This document shows positions 42,097-50,092 of a stretch of DNA of 64,000 nt, in pieces. The DNA is from Streptomyces violaceoruber (GTDB lineage: Bacteria > Actinomycetota > Actinomycetes > Streptomycetales > Streptomycetaceae), in assembly GCF_033406955.1 (NCBI RefSeq), contig NZ_CP137734.1, positions 4,402,001 through 4,466,000 of the forward strand, written 5' to 3'. A model generated the notes under the pieces. The model was not told where the DNA came from, did not search any database, and saw nothing but the letters and a program-made list of their open reading frames with translations. Both the position numbers and the translations under genes were made by a program. Position 1 is the first letter of the stretch. The number at the start of each line of letters is the position of its first letter.

Positions 42097-42392
42097 TCGA
42101 CACTGACCTGATCCGGGTGCTGGCGGACCCGCTCAGGCTGCGGATCGTGACCCTGCTCGCACGGGAGACCCTGTGCACCACCCACCTCGTGGAGGAGACC
42201 GGCGCCCGGCAGACCAACCTCTCCAACCACCTGAGAGTGCTGCGCGAGGCCGGCGTCGTCGAGACCGAGCCGTGCGGCCGCTACACGTACTACAAGCTCT
42301 GCCCGGACGTCATCGCCTCGCTCGCCGGCCGGTTCGCCGGCCTGGCCGAGTCCGCCCGTACCGCCGCCGAGAACAAGAGGGCCTGTCCGTGA
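42084..42392 (+). CDS. arsR: ArsR repressor
   Basis: A 102-residue winged-helix repressor: LIRVLADPLRLRIVTLLA, the HTH VEETGARQTNLSNHLRVLREAGVV and TYYKL. Cysteines at TLC, EPC and KLC are likely arsenite ligands, though placed differently from the CVC pair of the E. coli protein. ATG 42084 or 42087 is the start; the protein is probably translated from a leaderless mRNA. It overlaps acr3 by GTGA and regulates this operon and arsC. Confidence 0.93.
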   Translation: MMTSVDTDLIRVLADPLRLRIVTLLARETLCTTHLVEETGARQTNLSNHLRVLREAGVVETEPCGRYTYYKLCPDVIASLAGRFAGLAESARTAAENKRACP

Positions 42393-43498
42393 CCCGCACC
42401 GAAGCCCCCGCGACGACCGCGGAGGAGCCCTCCGTCGTCGCGAAACTGTCGACGCTCGACCGCTTCCTCGCCGTCTGGATCCTCATCGCCATGGCCGTCG
42501 GGCTCGGCCTGGGGCGGGCCGTCCCGGGCCTCGACGACGCCCTCGCCAAGGTCGAGATCGGCGGCATCTCCCTGCCGATCGCCGTCGGCCTGCTGGTGAT
42601 GATGTATCCGGTCCTGGCCAAGGTCCGCTACGACAAGCTCGACGCCGTCACCGGCGACCGCAGGCTCATGGCCTCGTCGCTGGTGATCAACTGGATCGTC
42701 GGCCCGGCGGTGATGTTCGCGCTCGCGTGGATCTTCCTGCCCGACCTGCCCGAGTACCGCACCGGCCTGATCATCGTCGGCCTGGCCCGCTGCATCGCCA
42801 TGGTCATCATCTGGAACGACCTCGCCTGCGGAGACCGCGAGGCCGCCGCCGTCCTGGTCGCGCTGAACTCGGTCTTCCAGGTGCTGGCGTTCGGCCTGCT
42901 CGGCTGGTTCTACCTCGACCTGCTGCCCGGCTGGCTCGGCCTGGGCGACGGCGAGCACCTGGACATCTCCATATGGAAGATCGCCCTGAACGTCGTCATC
43001 TTCCTCGGCGTCCCGCTGCTGGCCGGCTTCCTCACCCGTCGCATCGGCGAGAAGCGGCTCGGCCGCGAGAGGTACGAGTCCCGGTTCCTGCCGAAGATCG
43101 GGCCCTGGGCGCTCTACGGCCTCCTCTTCACGATCGTCATCCTCTTCGCCCTCCAGGGCAGGACCATCACCTCGCAGCCCTTCGACGTCGCCCGCATCGC
43201 ACTGCCGCTGCTGGTGTACTTCGCCGTGATGTGGGCCGGGACCTTCCTGCTGGGCAAGGCGATCGGCCTCGCCTACGACCGCACGGCCACCCTCGCCTTC
43301 ACCGCCGCCGGCAACAACTTCGAGCTGGCCATCGCCGTCGCCATCGCCACCTTCGGCGTCACCTCCGGCCAGGCCCTGTCCGGCGTCGTGGGACCGCTCA
43401 TCGAGGTGCCCGTCCTGATCGGCCTGGTCTACGTGTCCCTGGCCTGGCGCAGGAAGTTCACCCCGTCCGCGCCGGCCACTGAGGGCAGGGGCCACTGA
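42389..43498 (+). CDS. acr3: Arsenite efflux permease of the Acr3 family
   Basis: A 369-residue, ten-helix membrane protein that expels arsenite by proton exchange. The conserved Cys in VGLARCIAMVIIWNDLACGD and the AAGNNFELAIAVAIATFG segment are Acr3 hallmarks. GTG 42389 overlaps the arsR stop; its own stop overlaps the arsO ATG (TGATG). Confidence 0.97.
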   Translation: MTRTEAPATTAEEPSVVAKLSTLDRFLAVWILIAMAVGLGLGRAVPGLDDALAKVEIGGISLPIAVGLLVMMYPVLAKVRYDKLDAVTGDRRLMASSLVINWIVGPAVMFALAWIFLPDLPEYRTGLIIVGLARCIAMVIIWNDLACGDREAAAVLVALNSVFQVLAFGLLGWFYLDLLPGWLGLGDGEHLDISIWKIALNVVIFLGVPLLAGFLTRRIGEKRLGRERYESRFLPKIGPWALYGLLFTIVILFALQGRTITSQPFDVARIALPLLVYFAVMWAGTFLLGKAIGLAYDRTATLAFTAAGNNFELAIAVAIATFGVTSGQALSGVVGPLIEVPVLIGLVYVSLAWRRKFTPSAPATEGRGH

Positions 43499-44711
43499 TG
43501 CACCCGCACGGTCCGGCGCATCACGGGCACGGCGGCGGCGCGGGAGGTGCGGACGGCGCGGGAGGTGCGGACGGCCCCGGAGGTGCAGGCGGCAGGCGTG
43601 GCACGGGTGGCATGACACAGCACACCGACGTGGTGGTGATCGGCGGCGGCCAGGCGGGGCTCGCCGCCGGCTACCACCTGCGCCGCCAGGGCCTGGACTT
43701 CGTCGTCCTCGACGCCCGGGCCACCCCGGGCGGGGCCTGGCGGCACGCCTGGGACTCGCTCCACCTGTTCTCCCCCGCCGCCTTCTCCTCCTTCCCCGGC
43801 CGCCTCATGCCGGCGCAGCCGGGCGAGGAGTACCCGGAGGCCGGGCACGTGGTGGCGTACCTGAGCGACTACGAGAAGCGGTACGGCCTCCCCGTGCGGC
43901 GGCCGGTCCAGGTCACCGGCGTACACGACGAGGGACGGCTGCTGAGGGTCGAGACCGACTCCGGCACCTGGCACGCCCGCGCGGTGATCAGCGCGACCGG
44001 CACCTGGTGGCGTCCCTTCCTCCCCGCCGTCCCGGGCCGCGGCGACTTCGCGGGCCGTCAACTGCACACCGTCTCCTACCGCGGACCGCAGGACTTCGCG
44101 GGCCGGCGCGTGATCGTCGTCGGGGGCGGCAACTCGGGCGCCCAGATCGCCGCCGACCTCGCGTACGACACCGAGCTGACCTGGGTGACCCGGCGCCCGC
44201 CCCGCTACCTCGCCGACGACATCGACGGCCGTGCCCTCTTCGACGCGGCCACCGCCCTCCCCCACTCTCGGCTTCGCTCGAGCGGGGGGACCCCCATCGC
44301 GCCCTCGACGCCGGCCGCGCCGACACCGCAGGCGTCGCATCGCTGGGCGACATCGTCGCCGTACCGCCGGTGCGCGAGGCCCGGGACGCCGGGCGGCTCA
44401 AGGCGTCCCCGATGTTCGAGCGCCTGGACCGCGACGGTGCCGTCTGGGCCGACGGCACGCGGGCGCCGGTCGACGCGGTCATCTGGTGCACCGGCTTCCG
44501 CCCGGCCCTCTCGCACCTGGCGCCCCTCGGCCTGCGCGGCCGGCGCGGGCACATCGCCACGGTGGGCACGCAGGCCGCGGACGAGCCACGCCTGCACCTC
44601 CTCGGCTACGGCGACTGGACCGGCCCCGCCTCCGCCACCCTCATCGGCGTCGGGCGTCCGGCCCGCGACGCGGCCCGCGCTGTCGCCGAACTCCTCAACG
44701 CGTCAAGGTGA
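43498..44711 (+). pseudogene. arsO: ArsO-like flavoprotein monooxygenase, frameshifted by an insertion
   Basis: The frame starts with a His/Gly-rich tail (MHPHGPAHHGHGGG) made partly of an 18-base tandem repeat (43537-43590), then the FAD motif VVVIGGGQAGLAAGYHL, and the NADP motif VIVVGGGNSGAQIA. After DAATA a 41-base insertion (44257-44297) shifts the frame; the rest (RALDAGRADTAGVASL to the stop at 44711, with VIWCTGFRPALSH) resumes in another frame. ArsO-type proteins often follow acr3. The intact protein would be about 390 residues. Confidence 0.85.
44257..44297. repeat. 41-base palindromic insertion in arsO
   Basis: The segment begins CTCCCCCACTCTCGGCTTCG and ends CGGGGGGACCCCCAT and contains the self-complementary CGCTCGAGCG. 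I recall this sequence as a common dispersed repeat in Streptomyces genomes (usually intergenic). Removing exactly these bases restores the arsO frame and makes the coding sequence continuous (ATA followed by RALDAG), which shows that it is an insertion. No transposase is encoded. Confidence 0.85.
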
Positions 44712-44774
44712 TCCGCGTGCGATCGGCCGCAAGGGCGCGGACACGGGGATGACGACAGGCCCGGCCGGGGCGGG

Positions 44775-45143
44775 CTACCGGACGGTCAGCAGTTGCCCCA
44801 TCGCCGCCAGCACCGACGGCTCGACCCGGTAGTAGACCCAGGTGCCGCGCCGCTCGGAGGTCAGCAGGCCGGCTTCCTTGAGCTTCTTCAGGTGGTGGGA
44901 GACGGTCGGCTGGGAGACGCCGACGTCGGAGATGTCGCACACGCAGGCCTCGCCGCCCTCGTGCGAGGCGACGGATGAGAAGAGACGCAGCCGTACCGGG
45001 TCCCCGAGCGCCTTGAACATGCGCGCCGTCCGCTCGGCCTCCTCGGCGGTGAGGGGGCGCTCGCTCAACGGCGGGCAGCACGGCACCACCGCGGCGTCGG
45101 GGGCCTCGGGTTCCAGGAGCGGCAGCGCCTTGACGTTCGACAT
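44775..45143 (-). CDS. ArsR-family arsenite/metal sensor, second copy
   Basis: A 122-residue repressor with the thiol motif ACVCDIS in its recognition region, as in ArsR/CadC-type sensors, the HTH VGVSQPTVSHHLKKLKEAGLL, and another Cys pair (VVPCCPP) near the N-terminus. It would release DNA on binding arsenite or a similar thiophilic ion. ATG 45143 lies inside an inverted-repeat operator. It is convergent with arsO and divergent from the flavoprotein gene at 45476. Confidence 0.92.
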   Translation of the reverse strand: MSNVKALPLLEPEAPDAAVVPCCPPLSERPLTAEEAERTARMFKALGDPVRLRLFSSVASHEGGEACVCDISDVGVSQPTVSHHLKKLKEAGLLTSERRGTWVYYRVEPSVLAAMGQLLTVR

Positions 45144-45331
45144 ACGTCTATGTTGACACACGTCGAACCAGGGTGTCCGGGCTCAGTGGGCGCGAAGGCA
45201 GGCGGCCGGCCCCGGTGGGCGCTGCCGGACGAAGCGGACGGCCACCCCCGACCGTCGTGTCGTCGACGTACTCCATGGCTCACGGGCTCCTGGCTTCGAT
45301 GAATGTCTATCTTGACGTCCATCGAACCAGG
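45135..45331. promoter_or_regulatory. Paired operator copies between the second arsR and the flavoprotein gene
   Basis: The 332-base gap holds two imperfect copies of one site: near 45146 GTCTATGTTGACACACG followed by TCGAACCAGG, and near 45305 GTCTATCTTGACGTCCA followed by TCGAACCAGG (22 of 27 bases agree). The first lies within a perfect inverted repeat GTTCGAC (45135-45141) with GTCGAAC (45162-45168) spanning the arsR start. The second sits about 145 bases before the flavoprotein ATG. I take both as targets of the second ArsR. The remaining bases hold nothing recognised. Confidence 0.65.
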
Positions 45332-45475
45332 TGCCATGCTGACGCCACAAGTCATCGACAAATATCAAAACAAGGAGCTGAGGCAGCTCGCGTCGGCATC
45401 GCACGCACCCCTCCGCCGAGCCGTCCACCGCTCCGACTCCGGCCACCCGAGCAACGAACCGAAGGAAGCACCGCC

Positions 45476-46831
45476 ATGGAGAAGCAGAACCTGCCCGTCG
45501 TGGTCGTCGGAGCCGGCCCGGTCGGCCTGGCCGCCGCCGCACACCTCGTGGAGCGGGGCATCGAGCCGCTGGTGCTGGAGGCCGGAGCGTCGGCCGCGAC
45601 GGCCGTACGGGACTGGGCGCACGTCCGGCTGTTCTCGCCCTGGGCCGAGGTCACCGACCCCGCCGCCGAGAAGCTGCTCGCCCCCACCGGCTGGCTCCGC
45701 CCCGACGGGGCGACGTACCCGACCGGCGGCGACTGGGCCGAGCGGTACCTCCAGCCGCTCGCCGACGTCCTCGGCGACCAGGTCCGCTACGGAGCCACCG
45801 TCACCGGCGTGGCCCGCGCCGGCCGGGACCGGATCGTCGACTCCGGCCGCGAGGAGCAGCCGTTCACCGTGCACATCGAGACGGCGGACGGCGGCGAGGA
45901 GCGGATCGCCGCCCGCGCCGTCATCGACGCCTCCGGAACCTGGTCCGTACCGGGCCCGATGGGTGCGAACGGCATCCCCGCCCTCGGTGAGAAGTCCGCC
46001 TCGGACCACGTCGCCTATCGCGTCCCCGACCTGAAGGACCCGGCCGTACGGGCCCGGTACGCCGGCAAGCGCACGGCGGTCGTCGGATCCGGCGCCTCCG
46101 CCTTCACCGCCCTCGCCCTCCTTGCCGACCTGGCCGGGGAAGAGGCGGACACGCACGCGGTCTGGATCCTGCGCCGGGGCATCGGCGACGCCACGTACGG
46201 CGGCGGCGAGGCCGACCAGCTCCCGGCCCGCGGCGCCCTCGGCCTGCGTGCCAGGGCGGCGGTGGAGCAGGGGCACGCGAGCGCCGTCACCGGGTTCCGT
46301 ACGGAAGCGGTCGAGCGGGACGGCGACCGGCTGGTCCTGGTCGCCGAGGACGGCCGCCGCCTGGACGCGGTCGACGAGGTCGTCGTCCTGACCGGCTTCC
46401 GCCCCGACCTCACCTTCCTCTCCGAGCTCCGCCTCGGCCTCGACGAACGCCTCCAGGCCCCGACCGCGCTGGCCCCGCTGATCGACCCGAACGTCCACTC
46501 CTGCGGCACGGTCTACCCGCACGGCGTGCGGGAGCTGTCCCACCCGGAGCAGGACGTCTACCTGGTCGGCATGAAGTCCTACGGCCGAGCGCCGACCTTC
46601 CTCGCCATGACCGGCTACGAGCAGGTCCGCTCCGTCACCGCCGCCCTGGCCGGCGACCACGAGGCCGCCGAGCGTGTGGAGCTGACCCTGCCGGAGACCG
46701 GCGTGTGCGGCGGCGCGGGCCTGTTCGACGAGCCCGACGCCGCACGGAGCGACGAGGGCGGCGGCTGCTGCGCGGCCCCGGCCACGCTGCAGATCGGCAT
46801 CGGCACCCCCGCCTCCCCCGGCGGCTGCTGA
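45476..46831 (+). CDS. Flavoprotein of the arsenic region with a Cys-rich tail
   Basis: A 451-residue FAD/NAD(P)-binding protein: VVVVGAGPVGLAAAAHLVERG (FAD), RTAVVGSGASAFTALALL (second Rossmann site) and VVVLTGFRPDL. The C-terminus is rich in cysteine and glycine (GGGCCAAP and a final GGC), suggesting metal or arsenical binding. It resembles ArsO-type monooxygenases, so an arsenite-oxidising or methylarsenite-handling role is possible but unproven. It has an operator copy and is under the second ArsR. Confidence 0.85.
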   Translation: MEKQNLPVVVVGAGPVGLAAAAHLVERGIEPLVLEAGASAATAVRDWAHVRLFSPWAEVTDPAAEKLLAPTGWLRPDGATYPTGGDWAERYLQPLADVLGDQVRYGATVTGVARAGRDRIVDSGREEQPFTVHIETADGGEERIAARAVIDASGTWSVPGPMGANGIPALGEKSASDHVAYRVPDLKDPAVRARYAGKRTAVVGSGASAFTALALLADLAGEEADTHAVWILRRGIGDATYGGGEADQLPARGALGLRARAAVEQGHASAVTGFRTEAVERDGDRLVLVAEDGRRLDAVDEVVVLTGFRPDLTFLSELRLGLDERLQAPTALAPLIDPNVHSCGTVYPHGVRELSHPEQDVYLVGMKSYGRAPTFLAMTGYEQVRSVTAALAGDHEAAERVELTLPETGVCGGAGLFDEPDAARSDEGGGCCAAPATLQIGIGTPASPGGC

Positions 46832-46939
46832 GAAGGCGGGCCAGGCGCGCGGGTGGGCCGGCACCACCCCGACCGCCTCGGCACCGCCGCGCAGGCGTTG
46901 CCCGCCCTCGGGCGGCGCGACCCAGGGGTCCGCACACCG

Positions 46940-47275
46940 TCAGATGACCGCCTTCTCCTCGGTGACCATCACGGCCACGGAGCCCATGTCGATGAAGCGC
47001 GCTTCGTCGGGGTTGACCAGCGTCCGGTAGTTGGCGGAGGCGAAGAAGGCGTCGTGGTCCGCCCAGTCCTCGAACCAGATCTCCGTGAGGCCGTCATAGG
47101 CCCGGGGCGGGTAGTTCTCGGCGGGGACCGGGTGCGACACGGCGTACTTGCGCACGTAGCGCTCCGCCTCCGGGATGGAGGTGAACAGCGGCGCGTGCCG
47201 GTTCCGGTGGTGGTCGACGAAACGCTCGTAGGACATGCCCTCGGCGCGGTTGATCATGAAGATGAGCTTCAGCAT
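46940..47275 (-). CDS. EthD-family protein
   Basis: A 111-residue protein with the EthD dimeric alpha/beta-barrel pattern: LKLIFMINRAEGMSYERFVDHHRNRHAPLF, and YDGLTEIWFED. Such proteins occur in ring-modifying and degradation pathways. ATG 47275 lies seven bases after a TACGTT -10 box, so the mRNA is probably leaderless. It is divergent from and controlled by the MerR gene. Confidence 0.85.
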   Translation of the reverse strand: MLKLIFMINRAEGMSYERFVDHHRNRHAPLFTSIPEAERYVRKYAVSHPVPAENYPPRAYDGLTEIWFEDWADHDAFFASANYRTLVNPDEARFIDMGSVAVMVTEEKAVI

Positions 47276-47291
47276 GGAGGTAACGTAAAAG

Positions 47292-47307
47292 CTCACATCG
47301 ATGTGAG
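47292..47307. promoter_or_regulatory. MerR operator: perfect 16-base palindrome
   Basis: CTCACATCGATGTGAG is a perfect palindrome between a -35 (TTGCCC, 47313-47308) and a -10 (TACGTT, 47287-47282) of the minus-strand EthD gene. The spacer of 20 bases is long, as in MerR-activated promoters, in which the regulator untwists the DNA. The merR ATG lies 36 bases to the right. Confidence 0.85.
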
Positions 47308-47342
47308 GGGCAAGTGAGTCATCGGCAGGAGAGGAGTCCGGC

Positions 47343-47717
47343 ATGCGGATCGGTGAACTGTCCGCCCGGACGGGAGCCAGCCGCCGATCGCTGCGCTACT
47401 ACGAGGAGCAGGGCCTGCTCGTCAGCTCCCGCTCGCCCAGCGGACAGCGTCACTACGAGGAGGAGCACGTCCAGCGGGTGCGCCTGGTGCAGGCGTTCCT
47501 GGCGGCGGGCGTGTCCAGCGGCACCCTCGTCGAGATGGTGCCCTGCATGTCCGAGCCGAGCGAGGGCAGGGCGCGGCAGGCACTGGAGATCATGGGCCGC
47601 GAGCGAGCCCGGCTGTCCGAGGACATCGACGGCCTCGTCGCCGCCAGAGACGCGCTGGACCACCTCATCGAGGACAACCACGCCTACCTGACACGGTCGG
47701 CGGACGGCGAGGTGTGA
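47343..47717 (+). CDS. MerR-family transcriptional regulator
   Basis: A 124-residue regulator with the MerR HTH (MRIGELSARTGASRRSLRYYEEQGLL), the wing (PSGQRHYEEEHVQRVRLVQAFLAAG) and a coiled-coil dimer helix near residues 75-110. One Cys occurs in MVPCMSEP, so a thiol-dependent metal site is unlikely. It should activate the divergent EthD gene through the palindromic spacer. Confidence 0.92.
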   Translation: MRIGELSARTGASRRSLRYYEEQGLLVSSRSPSGQRHYEEEHVQRVRLVQAFLAAGVSSGTLVEMVPCMSEPSEGRARQALEIMGRERARLSEDIDGLVAARDALDHLIEDNHAYLTRSADGEV

Positions 47718-47721
47718 ACGT

Positions 47722-48264
47722 TCAACGCCGGGCGTGGCGGATCTTCAAGCGTCCGTATCCCATGGCCCCGGAGATCCGGATCGTCGGCCCGCCCGGGCGG
47801 GAACGCCGCGGGACCTTGTAGCGCAGGTCCTTCCAGCCCGTGCTCAAGCCCTCGACGTCGACCACCGCGTCACGAGGCACGGTGATTCCGGCCCCGCCGG
47901 TTCCCAGTCGCAGCTCGATGTCGACGACCGGGTGCTCGATGACCGCCCGGGACAGGTCCAGGCGCACCCTTCCATACGCCGACTCGACCTTGAGCACACG
48001 AGGCACCCGCCACGCACCGTGCCGCTTGATCCGTCCCCCGGCGGCGGCGATCGTGGCCGTGCTCCCCGGTTGCTCCGCCGGGAGCGAGACCACGACGGAC
48101 GCGAGTTCGCTCTGCGTCCGTGCGCTGAGCACTCGGTGAAGATGCCCGTCCAGCACCTCGTGCGCGATGAGTCCTTCCGCGTACGCCTCCCGCAGGCGTC
48201 GCACGGCTGCCTCGCGGTCGTCTTCGCCGATCAGCGACGGCGATTCTTCCGGTAAGGAGGTCAC
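47722..48264 (-). CDS. DUF1707 domain protein
   Basis: A 180-residue protein. The N-terminal ~55 residues (GEDDREAAVRRLREAYAEGLIAHEVLDGHLHRVLSAR) are a DUF1707 helical domain; the rest is a beta-rich domain (SAYGRVRLDLSRAVIEHPVVDIELRLG) resembling the beta-strand domain often fused to DUF1707. No membrane helix is seen. GTG 48264 follows CCGTAAGGAGGT-type sequence on the complement. It is convergent with the MerR gene. Confidence 0.85.
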   Translation of the reverse strand: MTSLPEESPSLIGEDDREAAVRRLREAYAEGLIAHEVLDGHLHRVLSARTQSELASVVVSLPAEQPGSTATIAAAGGRIKRHGAWRVPRVLKVESAYGRVRLDLSRAVIEHPVVDIELRLGTGGAGITVPRDAVVDVEGLSTGWKDLRYKVPRRSRPGGPTIRISGAMGYGRLKIRHARR

Positions 48265-48316
48265 GGGTTCACCGTACTGCCGCGTCGGCGAGGTGAACCC
48301 TGAGAGACGACAAGTA

Positions 48317-48368
48317 GGGCCCCGGCCGGTGACCCGGGCCCCCTTCGTGGAGCGGGTGACGAGAATCG
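48317..48368 (-). other. tRNA-Gly 3'-end remnant with hairpin, possible old attachment site
   Basis: Bases 48348-48368 match, over 21 bases, the 3' end of the tRNA-Gly fragment at 60196-60216: the CCA end, the acceptor strand and part of the T arm. The match then stops. On the other side, at 48317-48341, is a GGGCCC/GGGCCC hairpin in the place where a tRNA terminator would lie. No tRNA body is present, so this is a scar of a duplicated or integrated end. Confidence 0.6.
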
Positions 48369-48467
48369 GCTTCCGCCACGCCGCCCGGGTGGATTCGGCG
48401 GGTCCGACGGGTCGGTTCGGCGGGCCGGGCCGTTGGCACGCGGCCCGGAAGGGCGGACCGGTGCCGG

Positions 48468-48827
48468 TCAGCGTTGTTCGCTCTGCCAGGCGGTGTCCGC
48501 GTCCTGGGCAGTCGGATGGGTCGGGAAGAACTGGTTGAGGCCGAGGACTCGGATGATGCGGCTGACGCGGTCGGGGACCGCGGCCAGTGCGATCGTCGCG
48601 TCGGTGGCCAGGGCGTGGTTGCGGGCGGCGATCAGGACGGTGAGGCCGGTCGAGTCGAGGAACGTGAGACCCGCGAGGTCCAGGACGAGTTGCTGGCCCG
48701 GCTGAAGCCCGAGTCCCGGCAGCGTGTCCCGGACGTCGGCAGCGGTGTGATGGTCCAGTTCTCCGGTCAGTTCGATGACCGCTCCGGCGGTGCCGGTGCG
48801 AACGCGGACGGTCAGGTACTTGCTCAT
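48468..48827 (-). CDS. STAS-domain anti-anti-sigma factor
   Basis: A 119-residue STAS protein (RsbV/SpoIIAA type) with Ser59 in LTFLDSTG as the likely phosphorylation site. Unphosphorylated, such proteins bind an anti-sigma kinase and free the sigma factor. It overlaps the RsbP gene by ATGA and so is the obvious substrate of its phosphatase. The stop lies 99 bases before the tRNA-Gly remnant. Confidence 0.93.
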   Translation of the reverse strand: MSKYLTVRVRTGTAGAVIELTGELDHHTAADVRDTLPGLGLQPGQQLVLDLAGLTFLDSTGLTVLIAARNHALATDATIALAAVPDRVSRIIRVLGLNQFFPTHPTAQDADTAWQSEQR

Positions 48828-50092
48828 TTCCGCTCTTCACTTGGGGGTCGGAGCACGTGGATGGCGAGGACGGCGGTGTCGTCGTCCACACCGGCGCCGA
48901 AGGTGTCGAGCAGGTCGCGGATCGCGTCGATGACCCCGGAGGCGGTGGTGGGGGCCAGGTCGTGGCAGAAGTCGAGGAGGGCGTCGTCACCGTAGCGTTC
49001 CCCACCGGTGGCCGCGGTGTGGGCCTCGGTGAGGCCGTCGGTGTGCAGGAGCAGGGTGTCACCGGGCGCGAGGTGGACGCTGGTGGTGGCGATGTGGGCG
49101 TCGGCGAGCACGCCGATGAGCTGACCGCCGGGGGTGTGCAGGAAGACGGCGGTGCCGTCGGAGCGCATCAGTATGGCCGGGGGGTGACCACCGCTGGCCA
49201 GGGTGATGTGGAAACCGCCTCGGTCTTCGTCGGGGGTGAGGAGGCCGAAGACGACGGTGCAGAAGCGGGGGTCGGTGCCGTTGTACTCGTGGTTGAGGAC
49301 GGTGTTGAGGTTGGCGAGTACGGCGGCGGGGTCGGAGTCGTAGACGGCGGCGGCGCGCAGCGTGTAGCGGGCCAGGGAGGTGACGGCCGCCGCGGCGGCG
49401 CCCTTGCCGCACACGTCGCCCAGGAACAGCCCCCAGGTGCCGGCCGCGAGGGGGAAGAGGTCGTAGAAGTCGCCGCCGACCTCGTCGGCGGACGCGACGT
49501 GGTAGTGCGCGGAGACTTCCAGGCCGGGGACGTTCACCAGCTCCGGTGGCAGCAGGGTCTTCTGCAGGGTGGCGTTCAGGTCCTTGAGGCGGTCCCGTTC
49601 GAGGTCGGCCTCCTTGCGTGCGCGCAGTAGTTCCCTCTCGTAGGCGCGTCGATCGCGGGCGTCGAGGACGGTGGTGCGGATCAGCAGTGGCTGCCCGTCG
49701 TCGCCGTTTTTCACCGTTGAGGTGACCATCACGGGCAGACGGGAGCCGTCCGCGGCCTTCAGGTCGAGGGCGATGCCCTTGACCTCGCCCTGCATGCGCA
49801 GGAGCGGGGCGAAGTGCGTTTCGTGGTAGAGCCGGCCGCCCACGGTCAGCAGGTCGGAGAAGTGTCTGCGTCCCACCAGGTCCCCGCGCTCGTATCCCAG
49901 CCAGTCCAGCAGAGTGGTGTTGATCCTCACGATCCGTCCGTCCGGCAGCGTGGAAAGGTAGCCGCAGGGCGCATGCTCGTACAGGTCCTCGGCGCTGTCC
50001 TCCAGCAGCGCAGCGAACCGAGCCTGCTCGTCGAGAGGTCCCTGAACCTCCCCGCGTCCACGGTTCTCGCCCTGGTCACCGGCCCCGCGCAT
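48824..50092 (-). CDS. rsbP: RsbP-like PAS-domain SpoIIE phosphatase
   Basis: A 422-residue protein: PAS domain at about residues 30-155 (YEHAPCGYLSTLPDGRIVRINTTLLDWLGYE), a coiled coil (RAYERELLRARKEADLERDRLKDLNATLQKTLLP) and a SpoIIE/PP2C domain (VGGDFYDLF, GDVCGKG, LHTDGLTEAH). This is the exact architecture of Bacillus RsbP, the energy-stress phosphatase. ATG 50092 overlaps the RsbQ stop and the stop overlaps the STAS start. It should dephosphorylate the STAS protein. Confidence 0.92.
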   Translation of the reverse strand: MRGAGDQGENRGRGEVQGPLDEQARFAALLEDSAEDLYEHAPCGYLSTLPDGRIVRINTTLLDWLGYERGDLVGRRHFSDLLTVGGRLYHETHFAPLLRMQGEVKGIALDLKAADGSRLPVMVTSTVKNGDDGQPLLIRTTVLDARDRRAYERELLRARKEADLERDRLKDLNATLQKTLLPPELVNVPGLEVSAHYHVASADEVGGDFYDLFPLAAGTWGLFLGDVCGKGAAAAAVTSLARYTLRAAAVYDSDPAAVLANLNTVLNHEYNGTDPRFCTVVFGLLTPDEDRGGFHITLASGGHPPAILMRSDGTAVFLHTPGGQLIGVLADAHIATTSVHLAPGDTLLLHTDGLTEAHTAATGGERYGDDALLDFCHDLAPTTASGVIDAIRDLLDTFGAGVDDDTAVLAIHVLRPPSEERK

